Assembly: GCA_021808665.1 (NCBI GenBank)
Contig: JAKBBA010000004.1
Coordinates: forward strand, 62,001-126,000
Length of the DNA stretch: 64,000 nt
Direction: 5' to 3'
Source: Actinomycetes bacterium
GTDB taxonomy: Bacteria > Actinomycetota > Acidimicrobiia > Acidimicrobiales > Palsa-688
Numbering within the stretch: the stretch's first letter is position 1; the number at the start of each line of letters is the position of its first letter. The translations under genes and the position numbers were made by a program. The notes under the pieces were generated by a model. It searched no databases and was not told the DNA's origin. It saw nothing but the letters and a program-made list of their open reading frames with translations. Of the stretch, positions 7,609 through 17,817 are shown piece after piece.

Positions 7609-8310
7609 GTGCCCGCCGAAGTACCTAACCCACGCCAGAACGTCACCTTCGCCAGTAACGGCACTAACGCCCACGGGTATCTAGCGCTACCGGAGGCTGC
7701 GCAGGGACCGGGCGTGTTGGTCATCCAGGAATGGTGGGGCCTGACCTCGCACATCGCCGACGTAACCGACCGGCTGGCTAGCGCAGGCTTCGTAGCTTTG
7801 GCTCCCGACCTCTACGGCGGCGCGACGACTCACGACGCAGCCGAGGCTGGGGAGATGATGTCGGCTCTGCCGGTAGACAGGGCTACCAGGGACCTGGCTG
7901 GTGCCATCGACTTTCTTCTGGCACGCCCTGAGGTGACCTCTGAGACGGTTGGGTTGGTCGGTTTCTGCATGGGAGGCGCCTTCGTCTTGCGGATGGCGGC
8001 CCAGGAGGGAAGTCGGGTTACGGCAGCCGTGCCGTTCTACCCGGTCGGCCCCATGCCCGACGACTACAGCGGACTCCAAGCCGCCGTGCTCGCCCATTTC
8101 GGAGATCAGGACGCCTTCATGTCCCCTGACGCCCCGGCGAACCTTGAGGAGTCTCTAAGGACCGGGAACCCCAGGGAGATCAAGGTGGTCCGCTATCCGG
8201 CAGGTCACGCTTTCTTGAACGACGAGAACCTGCTTGGCACCTACGACCCCGAAGCGGCACGAGCAGCGTGGGAAGCTACCGTCAGTTTCCTTAGAGCGAA
8301 CGTAGTCTGA
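7609..8310 (+). CDS. Dienelactone hydrolase family protein
   Basis: A 233-residue alpha/beta hydrolase of the dienelactone hydrolase family, which opens dienelactones in chlorocatechol breakdown but often serves other esters or lactones. It carries the typical EWWGL motif (QEWWGLTSHIADVTDRLA), the Cys nucleophile in GLVGFCMGGAFVLR (about residue 122), the acid in HFGDQDAFMSPD and the His in YPAGHAFLNDE. Length and triad are normal for the family. GTG start at 7609, third gene of a crotonase-led operon. The chromosomal setting suggests general acyl or lactone metabolism rather than aromatic degradation. Confidence 0.88.
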   Translation: MPAEVPNPRQNVTFASNGTNAHGYLALPEAAQGPGVLVIQEWWGLTSHIADVTDRLASAGFVALAPDLYGGATTHDAAEAGEMMSALPVDRATRDLAGAIDFLLARPEVTSETVGLVGFCMGGAFVLRMAAQEGSRVTAAVPFYPVGPMPDDYSGLQAAVLAHFGDQDAFMSPDAPANLEESLRTGNPREIKVVRYPAGHAFLNDENLLGTYDPEAARAAWEATVSFLRANVV

Positions 8311-8388
8311 ACAGACCCTGACAGGCGGTCGTCGCAGGCGCCGTCCGAAGGGGTCCGATCACTCGGAGATTCAGGCCGACCGAGAGGT

Positions 8389-9189
8389 TCAGGCCGATCG
8401 GGACGTGGCGCTCCATCTCCCTTGGCGGCTACCTACCGTTACCTCGACGTCGAAGGTCAGTGAGATCAGATCCGAGGTCATCACCTCGTCGAGAGGTCCT
8501 TTCGCGACGACAGTTCCGGATCGAAGTAGAAGAGCGTGGGTGAAACTTGCGGGGATCTCCTCCACGTGGTGGGTGACCATCACCGCCGTCACCGAGGCGG
8601 GACCGGAAGCCACCGAGCCCAGGAAGGCCACGAGACGTTCCCGGGCTCCCATGTCGAGGCCGGCGGCGGGTTCGTCGAGTAGCAGCAACTCGGGTTCTGA
8701 CATAAGAGCGCGTGCCAGAAGAACCCGCTGGCGCTCCCCTTCCGACAGCGCACCGAAAGGCCGGCCGGCCACTTCGGCTATACCCGCCTCGAGAAGGAGT
8801 CCGGCTGCTCGTTCCCTGTCAGCGTCGTCGTAGGATCCCCACCACGGCTCCAGGTCGCCGTTACGGCCGGATATGACCACCTCAAGTGCGCTTACGCCTG
8901 GAAGGAGCTTCTTGGCCACTGCGCTCGAGACTATGCCGACCCGCTTCCGCAACGCTCGCACGTCGACCCGACCGAGTCGACCGCCTAAGATCGACACCGT
9001 CCCCCGGCTGGGGTGCAAGTAACCCGAAGCGAGCTGGAAGGTCGTCGTCTTACCGCAACCGTTGGGGCCCAGGACCACCCACCGTTCACCTCGCCCGACC
9101 GCCCAGTCGACCCCTTCGAGGACTGTAACACCAGGACGGTCCAGACCGACCGATACGAACTCGAGAGCTGACCCGTCAGTAAAAGTCAC
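8389..9189 (-). CDS. ABC transporter ATP-binding protein, orphan
   Basis: A 266-residue single ATPase domain. Walker A is VLGPNGCGKTTTF, the signature motif LSEGERQRVLLARALMSEP, Walker B ELLLLDEPAAGLD, and the H-loop VTHHVEEIP. The sequence is closest to the iron-siderophore/cobalamin type ATPases, but no permease or binding protein is encoded nearby, so the partner and substrate are unknown. GTG 9189 is preferred because homologous domains begin just there (FVSVGLDRPGVTVLEGVDW); GTG 9216 is possible. It is divergent from argS. Confidence 0.8.
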   Translation of the reverse strand: MTFTDGSALEFVSVGLDRPGVTVLEGVDWAVGRGERWVVLGPNGCGKTTTFQLASGYLHPSRGTVSILGGRLGRVDVRALRKRVGIVSSAVAKKLLPGVSALEVVISGRNGDLEPWWGSYDDADRERAAGLLLEAGIAEVAGRPFGALSEGERQRVLLARALMSEPELLLLDEPAAGLDMGARERLVAFLGSVASGPASVTAVMVTHHVEEIPASFTHALLLRSGTVVAKGPLDEVMTSDLISLTFDVEVTVGSRQGRWSATSRSA

Positions 9190-9244
9190 AGCCAGCCAAG
9201 GTACCGGTTGGCGCACGAACCCCACTTTTTCCAAGGATGTTGAA

Positions 9245-10984
9245 ATGGCCGCACCAGAGCAGATCCTAACCTCCCTTCTAAAGCCCGCCTTCGACCGGCT
9301 AGTGCCAGGCGCGGATCCGATGCTGCGCCCGTCCAGTCGAGAAGGCTTCGACTTCCAGGTAAACGGCGCCATGGCCGCAGCCAAGAAGCTGGGCCGTTCG
9401 CCGGCTGACGTGGCCGCCGGGGTAGCCCGGGAGGACGGTCTCAAGGACCTCTGCAGCACTGTTGAGGTGACCCCTCAGGGCTTCGTCAACATCAGACTTG
9501 CCGACGACCTGATCGCCTCCTGTCTCGAGGAGCTGGCCGCTGACACGAGGTTGGGCGTTAGCGGCGCAGCCGACGCGCTGCGAGTCGTAGTCGACTATTC
9601 CGCCCCCAACGTGGCCAAGGAGATGCATGCCGGCCATCTGCGCACGACGGTCATCGGAGACTGCCTGTGTCGGATGCTTGCCTTCGCCGGCCACCAAGTC
9701 ATACGGGAGAACCACGTCGGAGATTGGGGAACGCAGTTTGGAATGCTCATCGAGCACCTCCTAGACATCGGGGAGACTTCAGGAGCGCACGAGCTGTCGG
9801 TGGGGGACCTTGACGGATTCTACCGCCAGGCTCGGGTTGCGTTCGAAGCGTCACCCGAAATGCAGGAGCGCAGCCGCAGGCGCGTGGTCGCCCTGCAGTC
9901 CGGGGACCCTGAGACCTTACGGCTGTGGAGGATCCTCGTCGAGGAGAGCCTTCGCTATTTCGACGAGGTCTACGACAAGCTGGGGGTAGACCTGACCCGC
10001 CAGGACGTGGTCGGGGAGAGCTTCTACAACCCCATGCTCGACGAGGTCGTCATCCAACTCGAAGCGAAAGGCCTCCTCGTCGACAGCGACGGGGCTAAGT
10101 GCGTGTTCGTCGAAGGCTGGACAACCAGGGAGGGCACGCCACTCCCACTGATAGTTCGCAAGTCTGACGGCGGATACGGCTACGCTGCGACTGACCTGGC
10201 GACGCTGTGGGATCGCTTCGGCCGCCTCGGAGCGGACGTTGCGCTCTACGTGGTGGGCGCACCGCAGGCTCAACACCTGGCGATGTGCTTCGACGTGGCT
10301 TTCAAGGCCGGTTGGCTGCCTTCGCGCGAGCGTGCAGTTCACGTTTCGTTTGGGAGCGTCCTCGGCCCGGACCGCAAGATGTTCAAGACCCGCGCAGGTA
10401 AAACCTTCAAGCTCGTGGACCTTCTCGACGAGGCCGTGGAACGTGCCCGCGCTGCCGTGTCGTCACGTTCGGCCGACCTCGACGCCGACGAACGCGAGCA
10501 TCTCGCTAGGGCCATCGGGATCGGAGCTGTCAAATACTCGGACTTGTCGACGGACCGAGCTCGCGACTATGTCTTCGATCTCGACCGCATGATCAGCTTC
10601 GACGGCAACACCGGGCCTTACCTGCAGTACGCCCGTGTCCGCTGCCTTTCTATCTTCCGCAGAGCCGGACTGGACCCCGCAGACTTTGCCGGGACGCCAA
10701 CCGATGTGAGGGTCGCAGAACCCTCCGAGCGCGACCTTGCGCTTGCCCTAACCGGTTTCTCCGGGGCGTTCGCTTCGGCCCTCGAAACGTGGAGCCCGCA
10801 CAAGCTCTGCGCATACCTGTACGATCTCGCGGGAGTGTTCACCTCTTTCTTCGAAGCATGCCCGGTGCTCAAAGCCCCCGACGAAGCGACGATGCGCAGT
10901 CGGCTGACTTTGTGCGCCCTCACTTCAGCGGTGCTCGGCCAAGGACTGGAATTGCTCGGCATAGACGCCCCGGAGAGGATGTGA
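9245..10984 (+). CDS. argS: Arginyl-tRNA synthetase
   Basis: A 579-residue class I synthetase that charges tRNA-Arg. The N-terminal additional domain (residues 1-110) is followed by the HIGH-type motif SAPNVAKEMHAGHLRTT (119-135) and the KMSKS-type motif as RKMFKTRAGKTFKL. The C-terminal DALR anticodon-binding domain is present (YLQYARVRCLSIFRRAGL to the end). ATG 9245 is supported by AAGGA 8 bases upstream. Its stop overlaps the start of the next gene by four bases (ATG/GTGA arrangement), so that dehydrogenase is translationally coupled to it. Confidence 0.95.
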   Translation: MAAPEQILTSLLKPAFDRLVPGADPMLRPSSREGFDFQVNGAMAAAKKLGRSPADVAAGVAREDGLKDLCSTVEVTPQGFVNIRLADDLIASCLEELAADTRLGVSGAADALRVVVDYSAPNVAKEMHAGHLRTTVIGDCLCRMLAFAGHQVIRENHVGDWGTQFGMLIEHLLDIGETSGAHELSVGDLDGFYRQARVAFEASPEMQERSRRRVVALQSGDPETLRLWRILVEESLRYFDEVYDKLGVDLTRQDVVGESFYNPMLDEVVIQLEAKGLLVDSDGAKCVFVEGWTTREGTPLPLIVRKSDGGYGYAATDLATLWDRFGRLGADVALYVVGAPQAQHLAMCFDVAFKAGWLPSRERAVHVSFGSVLGPDRKMFKTRAGKTFKLVDLLDEAVERARAAVSSRSADLDADEREHLARAIGIGAVKYSDLSTDRARDYVFDLDRMISFDGNTGPYLQYARVRCLSIFRRAGLDPADFAGTPTDVRVAEPSERDLALALTGFSGAFASALETWSPHKLCAYLYDLAGVFTSFFEACPVLKAPDEATMRSRLTLCALTSAVLGQGLELLGIDAPERM

Positions 10985-11910
10985 GCGCGCACTCCAGACC
11001 CAGAGTTGCTATCGGACCGCGAAGCGTCGCGTTCGCCGAGGCGGCCGTAGTAGCCGGCGGAGGCCAGCTTGTTGGGCTGGGAGAGCACCCAGAGGCTCTC
11101 GTTTGGATCTCCCCGAGGCACCTGCCCGAACTGTCGAGGGTCGTCGCTGACACTCCGACGTTGCGTTGGGTGCAGCTGCCCCTCGCCGGCGTGGAACGCC
11201 ACTTCGCTGCCGGAGTGTTCGACACGAGCCTGGTCTGGACGTGCGCGAAGGGATCGTACGCCCAGCCGGTCGCTGAGCACGCCATGGCGCTGGCCCTGGC
11301 AGGTCTTCGGCGCCTTCACGAGCGGGTGATCGCCAAGACTTGGGGTGAACCGGCGGGAAATACGCTCTACGGGGCACAAGTGGCGATCCTCGGAGGAGGC
11401 GGAATAGCGAAAGAGTTGCTGCGCCTTCTCGAGCCTTACAGCGCGAGCACCACCGTGGTCAGGCGCAGTTCCGAACCCCTTCGTGGGGCTACCAGGACCG
11501 TAGGACCAGGATCGCTCGTCGAAGCGGTGACGTCAGCGACGGTGGTGTTCGTGGCGCTGGCTTTGACCGAGCAGACCCGTTCGATTATCGACGCCGACGC
11601 GCTCAGCGCGATCGGCGAGCAAGGCTGGCTGGTAAACGTAGCAAGGGGAGCCCACGTCGACACCGACGCTTTGGTCTCCGCTCTGTACGACCAGACCATA
11701 GCCGGGGCTGCGCTCGACGTCACCGACCCCGAGCCGCTGCCAGACGGTCATCCCCTCTGGAATGCCCCAAATTGCATCATCACTCCACACACAGCCGATA
11801 CCCAGGAGATGGTAGAACCCCTACTTGCAGCGCGGATCTCGACCAACGTCGCTCGCTTCGCTGCAGGGGAAACCCTCGAAGGGCTCGTCGACACAGTCAG
11901 CGGCTACTAG
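10981..11910 (+). CDS. D-isomer 2-hydroxyacid dehydrogenase family protein
   Basis: A 309-residue NAD(P)-dependent oxidoreductase reducing a 2-oxoacid to a D-2-hydroxyacid, or the reverse. The central nucleotide-binding fold shows QVAILGGGGIAKELLRLL; catalytic Arg is in WLVNVARGAHVDTDAL, Glu in DVTDPEPLPDGHPLW and His in CIITPHTADT. GTG 10981 overlaps the argS stop by 4 bases. The substrate cannot be read from the sequence. A terminator-like hairpin follows at 11938. Confidence 0.85.
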   Translation: MSAHSRPRVAIGPRSVAFAEAAVVAGGGQLVGLGEHPEALVWISPRHLPELSRVVADTPTLRWVQLPLAGVERHFAAGVFDTSLVWTCAKGSYAQPVAEHAMALALAGLRRLHERVIAKTWGEPAGNTLYGAQVAILGGGGIAKELLRLLEPYSASTTVVRRSSEPLRGATRTVGPGSLVEAVTSATVVFVALALTEQTRSIIDADALSAIGEQGWLVNVARGAHVDTDALVSALYDQTIAGAALDVTDPEPLPDGHPLWNAPNCIITPHTADTQEMVEPLLAARISTNVARFAAGETLEGLVDTVSGY

Positions 11911-11937
11911 TACTGCGGCATCAGGGGAACTGGCCAG

Positions 11938-11972
11938 CCGGCCCATCACCCCTCGTGGTGGTGATAGGCCGG
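11938..11972. terminator. Bidirectional terminator between convergent genes
   Basis: CCGGCC (11938-11943) and ATCACC (11945-11950) pair with GGTGAT (11960-11965) and GGCCGG (11967-11972), giving a 12-pair stem with one mismatch and a 9-base loop. It lies between the stops of the plus-strand dehydrogenase (11910) and the minus-strand secreted protein (11974). No T-run follows, as is common in high-GC actinobacteria. Confidence 0.6.
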
Positions 11973-11973
11973 A

Positions 11974-13653
11974 TCAGCCGTAGAAGGTCCGCCAGTTGGC
12001 CTTCGACGGGTAGGAGCGACCTACAGGGCCTTCGCCGAAGACTCTCATGATGTTAAGGGTCAGCTCAGCCATGACCTGAGAAGGGCAAGGACTCGCGTTC
12101 GCCGGGCATGAAGCGGCGAGGGACGGTATCCAGTTCACGGTGCCGGAGGTGAAGACGCCCGCCTGGCTTTCGGACATGGTGTAGAAGACGGTGTCCGCGA
12201 AATGTCTGGACGGGTTGTACTGCACCGTGACAGGGGAATGGGAAAGGATCTCCACGTTGGGCGGGTTCGACGAACGCGACGGGTCGTAAGCCTGAAAGTC
12301 GCTGGCCATGACCCCGGGGATCTGCTCGCCTGCCCTCAGCCCTGTCCCGGCGTAGAGCCACGACGTCGGGTCCGACACCACGAACGGGAAGCTAGCTACG
12401 TTATTGAAACCCACGTAGCTGGCTCCGACCAGGGTACTCGCCGGCATGTCCGCTGGAGCCTGCCCCCACCAGTTCTGTGACACTTCGGCGTTGTCCACCC
12501 TGTAGAGGGGGTCTTTGGCCGGGTTTCGATAGTTAACCACCTCGCGGTCGGCGCCCAACGGCGACGGTTGCAGGCGGACTTTGCGCAAAATCGGGCTAGC
12601 CCCGAAGAACACCAGGTTGACCCCGGCGGACGCGCCGGCAACCGCCGCCTGGCGCATCGAGTTAGACCATTCCTCGTCGTGGCCCGGCGAGATCAGAACC
12701 TTGTGATCGGCGAGAAGGTTCGGGTGCTCGTCCAAGGTGATGTCAGTCCAGTAGGTGACGTCCAAGCCGTGCTGCTCCATGAGCCTCGTGAGCGGGTACA
12801 TGAGGCTCAGGTAACCCCCGGCGCCGTTGCCGGAGGCGTAAGGACGGTCGAAGGAGACTACCCTGGCGCGCGTCGAGCACGGGTAGTGGTTCGCAGCGCA
12901 CGGCGTCGCACCCTGGTAGAGGTCGTAGCCGCCGAAAGCGTTGAACACCTGCTCGGTGAGCACCGCCGACATGACGACGTACGTGGCGGTGCTAGACGGG
13001 TCCCAGACGGTGAGAGGCACGTAGCTCTGCTGGCCACCGGACCCGACCAATTTCAAGAGGTACTGCCCTTGAACCCAAGACGAGTCGACTTTGAAAGAAA
13101 GCGACGGGGCCCAATGGCATTCCACCATGTTGACCCCGGAGCTGACAGGACAAGCCGGCTGTACGACGCCCGGCTCGGCGGCTGAGCTCCACACCAGGCG
13201 CGCCCCTTTCCCCTGGTAGTAACCCATCCTGTAAGCCTGGACCTGGAAGGACGCCGCCTGGGTGGAAACGTAAAGCGACACGCTTTGGCCGTCTTGGGCT
13301 TGTACCCGGTTCGAGTAGCCCATGATGCCTGTCGAAGTTTGCGTTCCTGTGATCGCCCACGCGGTCGTACCCGGCTTGGCGTTCTCGGCGAGCACCCAAG
13401 GGGCTTCGGGACCGGTAGGGCCGGCGAAGCTCGCGGTCTGGGTTGCCGGCGCCAAGCTCGTTTTGGAAGTCGGCTTGGTTCCCGAGGCTGATAGCGAAGC
13501 GGTCGCCTTCGATGCAGTTGGGGAGCTTCGGTGTCCTGCGCCGGACGTAGCCGCAGCGAAGACGACCGTCCCCACCAACGCGACGCCTGCCAGTAGAGCC
13601 GCAAGTGTCGTATTTCGGGAGCGGCGGACGTGCGCTGGGCGGTGTTTTGGCAC
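11974..13653 (-). CDS. Secreted N,N-dimethylformamidase beta-subunit-like protein
   Basis: A 559-residue exported protein. After a basic start (VPKHRPAHVRRSRN), residues 16-36 are a membrane or signal segment (LAALLAGVALVGTVVFAAA), then a Ser/Thr-rich linker to about residue 85. The rest matches the large domain of N,N-dimethylformamidase beta subunits: MGYYQGKGARLVWSS, SFDRPYASGNGAGGYLSLMYPL, DVTYWTDITLDEHPNLL and LISPGHDEEWSNSMRQA. Homologues are common in actinobacteria and mostly uncharacterised; amidase activity on formamides is not assured. GTG 13653 was chosen over the longer reading, which would enter the divergent DUF3048 gene. An alternative is a cell-wall or carbohydrate-linked role, since the neighbours are a DUF3048 protein and an alpha-mannosidase. 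Confidence 0.75.
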   Translation of the reverse strand: MPKHRPAHVRRSRNTTLAALLAGVALVGTVVFAAATSGAGHRSSPTASKATASLSASGTKPTSKTSLAPATQTASFAGPTGPEAPWVLAENAKPGTTAWAITGTQTSTGIMGYSNRVQAQDGQSVSLYVSTQAASFQVQAYRMGYYQGKGARLVWSSAAEPGVVQPACPVSSGVNMVECHWAPSLSFKVDSSWVQGQYLLKLVGSGGQQSYVPLTVWDPSSTATYVVMSAVLTEQVFNAFGGYDLYQGATPCAANHYPCSTRARVVSFDRPYASGNGAGGYLSLMYPLTRLMEQHGLDVTYWTDITLDEHPNLLADHKVLISPGHDEEWSNSMRQAAVAGASAGVNLVFFGASPILRKVRLQPSPLGADREVVNYRNPAKDPLYRVDNAEVSQNWWGQAPADMPASTLVGASYVGFNNVASFPFVVSDPTSWLYAGTGLRAGEQIPGVMASDFQAYDPSRSSNPPNVEILSHSPVTVQYNPSRHFADTVFYTMSESQAGVFTSGTVNWIPSLAASCPANASPCPSQVMAELTLNIMRVFGEGPVGRSYPSKANWRTFYG

Positions 13654-13727
13654 CCGGCGAATATACAAGCAGGCCGGAGCTTCGAGAGGTACACCAATTC
13701 GAGCTTCGAAGATGCTATGAACTGCGG

Positions 13728-14885
13728 GTGCCCAAACCGCGACCTGCCCACGCACAGCGACGAAGCTCCAGTCGGCGCCTCTGGCTGATCGGAGGAGGTG
13801 GCGTGGCAATCCTTGCGGCGTTGGCGGTGACAGCGGCGTTGGTCCTGCAACCGTCCTCGAAGGCCAAGACAGCCACGTCGCCTTCGACAACAGTGACCCC
13901 TTCCACCCTCCCGGCCACTACCAGCTCTACCCCCCCGACCACCCCGACCTCCACGGCGGTGTGCCCGCTGACGGGCGCAAGCGTCCCCGGAGGGACGTCG
14001 CCGGCCCGCCCGGCGTTGGCGGTGAAGATAGGCAACGACCCCGCGGCCAGACCACAAAGCGGGCTTGGGCACGCCGACATCGTCTTCGAAGAGCCGATCG
14101 AGGGTAACATCACCCGCCTCTTGGCTGTCTATCAGTGCCAGGAAGCGCCGGAGATTGGTCCGGTCCGTTCGACTAGGTGGATCGACACGCAGCTCCTCGC
14201 CCAGTTCGGCCATCCGGCGTTCGCCTTCGCTGGGGGGATCATCCCTGACGTCAACCTCGTGGCAGACTCGAGCGTCTACGACCTCGACCTGTTCACCCAC
14301 CCGCAGGCCTCCACACGGATAGCGTCCCGTTACGCGCCGGAGAACCTCTACACGTCCACGTCGGCGCTTTGGGCGCTCGACCACTCCACCACGCCGCCGA
14401 CACCCATTTTCCACTACGGAAAGCCGGCGGAGCCCGGCACGCCAACTTCCGAGGCGACACTGCTCTTCTCGGGGATCTTGAACGTGCAATGGCGCTGGGA
14501 TCCCTCGACCTCGAATTGGGTGCGCCTCTATGCCGGGGTCCCTAACGTCGACGCAGACGGCACTGCGGTGACAGCGACGAACGTCGTCATCGAGCGTGTA
14601 ACCACGAGTCTCGGCACGGTCCCCGAAGACGTCAACGGGTCGCTCGGCGTGCACAGCCAGACGGTCGGGTCAGGCCAGGTGACCATCCTCACCGGAGGGG
14701 CCGCTTATAACGCCACGTGGTCACGCTCGAACACGTCGGTTCCGACCCAATTCGTCGGGCCGAACGGCCAACCCGTGAACTTTGCTCCCGGGCCTACCTG
14801 GGTCGAGCTTCTCCCGGTTCAGGCGTCCCTGCAACTGACCCAGGCTTCGCCGCTGACCTCGCCGTCCGCGTCTTCGGGGAACTGA
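13728..14885 (+). CDS. DUF3048 domain protein (YerB-like), membrane anchored
   Basis: A 385-residue exported protein. GTG 13728 opens a basic stretch (VPKPRPAHAQRRSSSRR), then a transmembrane segment (LWLIGGGGVAILAALAVTAA), a Thr/Ser/Pro linker (residues 45-85) and the DUF3048 region. Typical motifs are RPALAVKIGND, HADIVFEEPIEGNITRLLAVYQ, IGPVRSTRWID and the C-terminal VTILTGG. YerB in Bacillus is a lipoprotein of unknown function; this one has no lipobox and is anchored by its N-terminal helix. It is divergent from the dimethylformamidase-like gene and begins with almost the same seven residues as that protein. Confidence 0.85.
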   Translation: MPKPRPAHAQRRSSSRRLWLIGGGGVAILAALAVTAALVLQPSSKAKTATSPSTTVTPSTLPATTSSTPPTTPTSTAVCPLTGASVPGGTSPARPALAVKIGNDPAARPQSGLGHADIVFEEPIEGNITRLLAVYQCQEAPEIGPVRSTRWIDTQLLAQFGHPAFAFAGGIIPDVNLVADSSVYDLDLFTHPQASTRIASRYAPENLYTSTSALWALDHSTTPPTPIFHYGKPAEPGTPTSEATLLFSGILNVQWRWDPSTSNWVRLYAGVPNVDADGTAVTATNVVIERVTTSLGTVPEDVNGSLGVHSQTVGSGQVTILTGGAAYNATWSRSNTSVPTQFVGPNGQPVNFAPGPTWVELLPVQASLQLTQASPLTSPSASSGN

Positions 14886-14940
14886 GCCATGTTCGCAGCG
14901 CACCGTTGCTGTCAGCCGGACGTCGCTCTGGCGCGTCGGT

Positions 14941-17649
14941 TCAGTCAACCTCCGCACCGTCGAGGCGGGCCGTAGCGAAGCGCCACGCACCCAGGTCGAA
15001 GGTCTCTGACCAGTCGGCCACGGTCCTACCTGAAAGCTCGACGAGCTGTCCGCTCCTGCCTGGCACCTTCACGGTCACGGGGGATCCGGACGGGTTGAAA
15101 ACCCGAACTTCGACGCGGCCTTGCACCCGTCGCAGGGACGAGACCACGCCGCCTTGTATCTCAAGTCTGCTTCCCCTGTCGGCGAGCGTGCCACCTCCTG
15201 ACGCCTGCAGAGCTATCAGGGGACTCCACAAACTGTCAGCCGTCTTGAAAGGGTCTTCGCAGTCGGGCGCTAAAGCGTACTCGAAGGTGCGCTTACCGAG
15301 AAGCTGGGCGCCTTCTACGCGCACAGGCGGCCCGGCTATGACGGGCCTAGTCGACACCCCCGCCCTTGCGAGCAGGCCGGTTCCTCTAAGCAGTGTGAGC
15401 GCCAGCACCCTGGCGTCGTCGGAGAGCCCGTACTCGAGAAGTCCTCGGTGCAGGACCGTGAGCCTTCCGGCGGTGACGAAACGCCGGGACGGGAAGGTAA
15501 CCGGTGGGGCCTCGACGCGAGGGGGCACGCCGAGATCCTTGGGGCTGTGCACTCGCTCCACGGTGGCGAACGCACACTCGGCGACGGTCGACGCAACCGG
15601 TCCACTTAGAGGAAAGAGCACTCTGACCCTGTGATTGCGGACCGTATTGTCGAACGTTGTCGTTACCCGCACGACCTTCTCGTCGCAACGAAGCTCGATC
15701 TCCGAGATTACCTTCACCGACCTTCCGGCGGACCTGTTATCCAAGTCGGCATCCGGTTCGCTACCGGGGTCGGCGTGGGACGGCGCAGAACCCCAACTGT
15801 AGCTTCGTGACACACGAACCCTACCCCTCAACGGACCGGTCTCTGTCACCTCTACGTCGACCTCGTATGGCTCGCAGCGACCTGGGCTGGTGGGCAGGGG
15901 GGCGAAGTTGTAGCCGTCGCCGGCATCGAACTCTTCGCTGATTGCGTTCAGACCCGAGATACCCCCGAGAGTGAGCTCGCCGGTTGCGAGGTCGATTCGG
16001 GCTTCGAGGAGTCCGTTGTCGACTGTGACGCCACGCTCGTCACGGGTGACGTCGACTCTTGTCGAGGACCCACTCGGAGTCTCCTGGCAGGCTTCGAGTA
16101 TCGCCCAGCCATACCCCGCTACGTCCCTCACCCGAGCAAGCACTCGAACAGAAGCGGCCCGGGTGACCCTTAGGAGCAGCGGGTCGCCCTTCGCGGCTCC
16201 TGCTTTGGCCCAGACCGCGGCGAAGCGGCCAGCGACTCGCGGTTCGGGAATTGCCGCTGCGTCAGTCCTCAACCAGACGTCGACCCCGGTCCCGCCGAGC
16301 ATCTGGGTAACACCAGCGTCCACGATCGGAGCGTCGACGCCGAGCCAGCCCGAAGCAGTCAGGTCGTCCAGCACCGTGGCGAGGTCCCGGCCCGTAGCGA
16401 TCCGCTGGACTGTGGCACCGTCACACGCAGAGAGAACCTGGGCTCCGTCGGGCGGTTCAGAGCCTGGCAGGGTCAGTTCCACCAGACCGCTGCGGGTGAA
16501 CGACGAGGGGTTCACGACCATGACACCCGGCGTGGCCGTCGCGACGCCGGCGACCGCCAGAGCGGCGGACACAGCCGTACCAGCCACGGCGGCTGCGCTG
16601 TCATAGCGCGCCAGGACCGCTCTTGCGACGGGGTCCGCAGAGCATCCGCATACCGAGTCGTGCGCCGAGTTGCGCACCATGTCGAACCAGGCGCCTTCGA
16701 GGCTGTCGGGCCAGTGAGACTGCGGCAACCACAGCACGGCGAGCGGCTCGGCGAGCTTCTCCAATGCCATCTCCGCCTCGGCGCAAGCCTGTTTGATGTC
16801 GACTCTGGTCGATAGCACTCCAGGTAAAAGCGGTGCCCGTATGTTGTCTCTTAGCTCGCCGGCGACCACACCGAGATCCTCGGAGTCAGCTTGGCCCAGG
16901 TAAGACTTCAGATCTGTGAGCTCGAAGCGGTAGGCGTCTTGTGAGTCGTTCGCCCTTGCCAACGATTCCGGCAGATGACCCAGGATCGGATGATGATCCC
17001 CTCCGCACATCAAAAGCAGCGTCTGATCTGCTTTGAGAAACTCGCCGATCTGGCTCTCGTAGTCGGCTGCCCGCTCTACGAGTGACCCCGACGCGTCTGG
17101 CAGGTACGCCCCGACCGCGTAACCCGCAGGGAGGTACTCACAGCGCACCTCGGAGCCGTCAGGGGAACGCCATCGAAAGGCGGTGGCGCTTACCTCGGCT
17201 CCCACACCGCGCCAGACCACGGCATGGCCGAACCCGGCGCTGGCGAGGATCTGCGGCATCTGCGTTAAATGTCCGAACATGTCTGGCAGGTAGCCGACCT
17301 CACAAAGGCCCCCGATCTGCCTGGCTCTGGCGACACCGAGTTCCAAGTTACGCAACACGGTTTCCGCCGACACGCAGAACTCGTCCATGAGGCAATACCA
17401 AGGTCCGACGGCCAGCCGTCCGTCCGCTGCGAGGCTAGCCAAGCGGGCGCCGTGTGACGGTCGAGCGGCGAGGTAGTCGTCGACGAGTGCAACCTGGCCG
17501 TCCAGGTGGAAGTGGGAGAAGCTGGGGTCGTGTTCCAAGACTTCCAAGACGTCGTCGATCACCGTGACGAGTCTGGCCCGAAGCGTCTCGAAGGGCAGGT
17601 ACCACTCGCGGTCCCAGTGGGTGTGGGCTACGACAGCGACGTCTCGCAT
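14941..17649 (-). CDS. Alpha-mannosidase, glycoside hydrolase family 38
   Basis: A 902-residue cytoplasmic retaining alpha-mannosidase. The zinc-binding start motif is [15 protein letters not shown] (residues 7-21), the nucleophile region [17 protein letters not shown] (Asp123), and further zinc/substrate residues are in [14 protein letters not shown]. The middle helical domain carries [21 protein letters not shown], and two beta domains follow to the C-terminus. Bacterial members include MngB, which cleaves mannosylglycerate; that solute is common in thermo- and halotolerant bacteria, so this is one candidate substrate. No signal peptide. ATG start. Confidence 0.9.
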   Translation of the reverse strand: MRDVAVVAHTHWDREWYLPFETLRARLVTVIDDVLEVLEHDPSFSHFHLDGQVALVDDYLAARPSHGARLASLAADGRLAVGPWYCLMDEFCVSAETVLRNLELGVARARQIGGLCEVGYLPDMFGHLTQMPQILASAGFGHAVVWRGVGAEVSATAFRWRSPDGSEVRCEYLPAGYAVGAYLPDASGSLVERAADYESQIGEFLKADQTLLLMCGGDHHPILGHLPESLARANDSQDAYRFELTDLKSYLGQADSEDLGVVAGELRDNIRAPLLPGVLSTRVDIKQACAEAEMALEKLAEPLAVLWLPQSHWPDSLEGAWFDMVRNSAHDSVCGCSADPVARAVLARYDSAAAVAGTAVSAALAVAGVATATPGVMVVNPSSFTRSGLVELTLPGSEPPDGAQVLSACDGATVQRIATGRDLATVLDDLTASGWLGVDAPIVDAGVTQMLGGTGVDVWLRTDAAAIPEPRVAGRFAAVWAKAGAAKGDPLLLRVTRAASVRVLARVRDVAGYGWAILEACQETPSGSSTRVDVTRDERGVTVDNGLLEARIDLATGELTLGGISGLNAISEEFDAGDGYNFAPLPTSPGRCEPYEVDVEVTETGPLRGRVRVSRSYSWGSAPSHADPGSEPDADLDNRSAGRSVKVISEIELRCDEKVVRVTTTFDNTVRNHRVRVLFPLSGPVASTVAECAFATVERVHSPKDLGVPPRVEAPPVTFPSRRFVTAGRLTVLHRGLLEYGLSDDARVLALTLLRGTGLLARAGVSTRPVIAGPPVRVEGAQLLGKRTFEYALAPDCEDPFKTADSLWSPLIALQASGGGTLADRGSRLEIQGGVVSSLRRVQGRVEVRVFNPSGSPVTVKVPGRSGQLVELSGRTVADWSETFDLGAWRFATARLDGAEVD

Positions 17650-17817
17650 AGACGAAAGACACTATGCACCGGCCATCAGGCGTGCTACCCTTTACGGCGC
17701 GAGGGTGGAAGCATCGAGTCGAGGCAGACTCCCTCTCCGGCTCAGGCCGGAGGCCGCCGGGCCCGCTCCTCCAACGAGGAGGGAGGTCCGCTCCGGCCAA
17801 GAAAGGAGGGATTGCTT

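Noticed and set aside
8371..8400. Direct repeat TTCAGGCCGA in the gap after the dienelactone hydrolase
   Set aside because: Only two copies of ten bases, one overlapping the ABC ATPase stop; no sign of a mobile element or regulatory array.
13053..14654. Long minus-strand open frame of 533 codons
   Set aside because: It runs antisense to the DUF3048 gene and partly out of frame with the dimethylformamidase-like gene; its Arg/Gly-rich product has no domain and is a by-product of high GC content.
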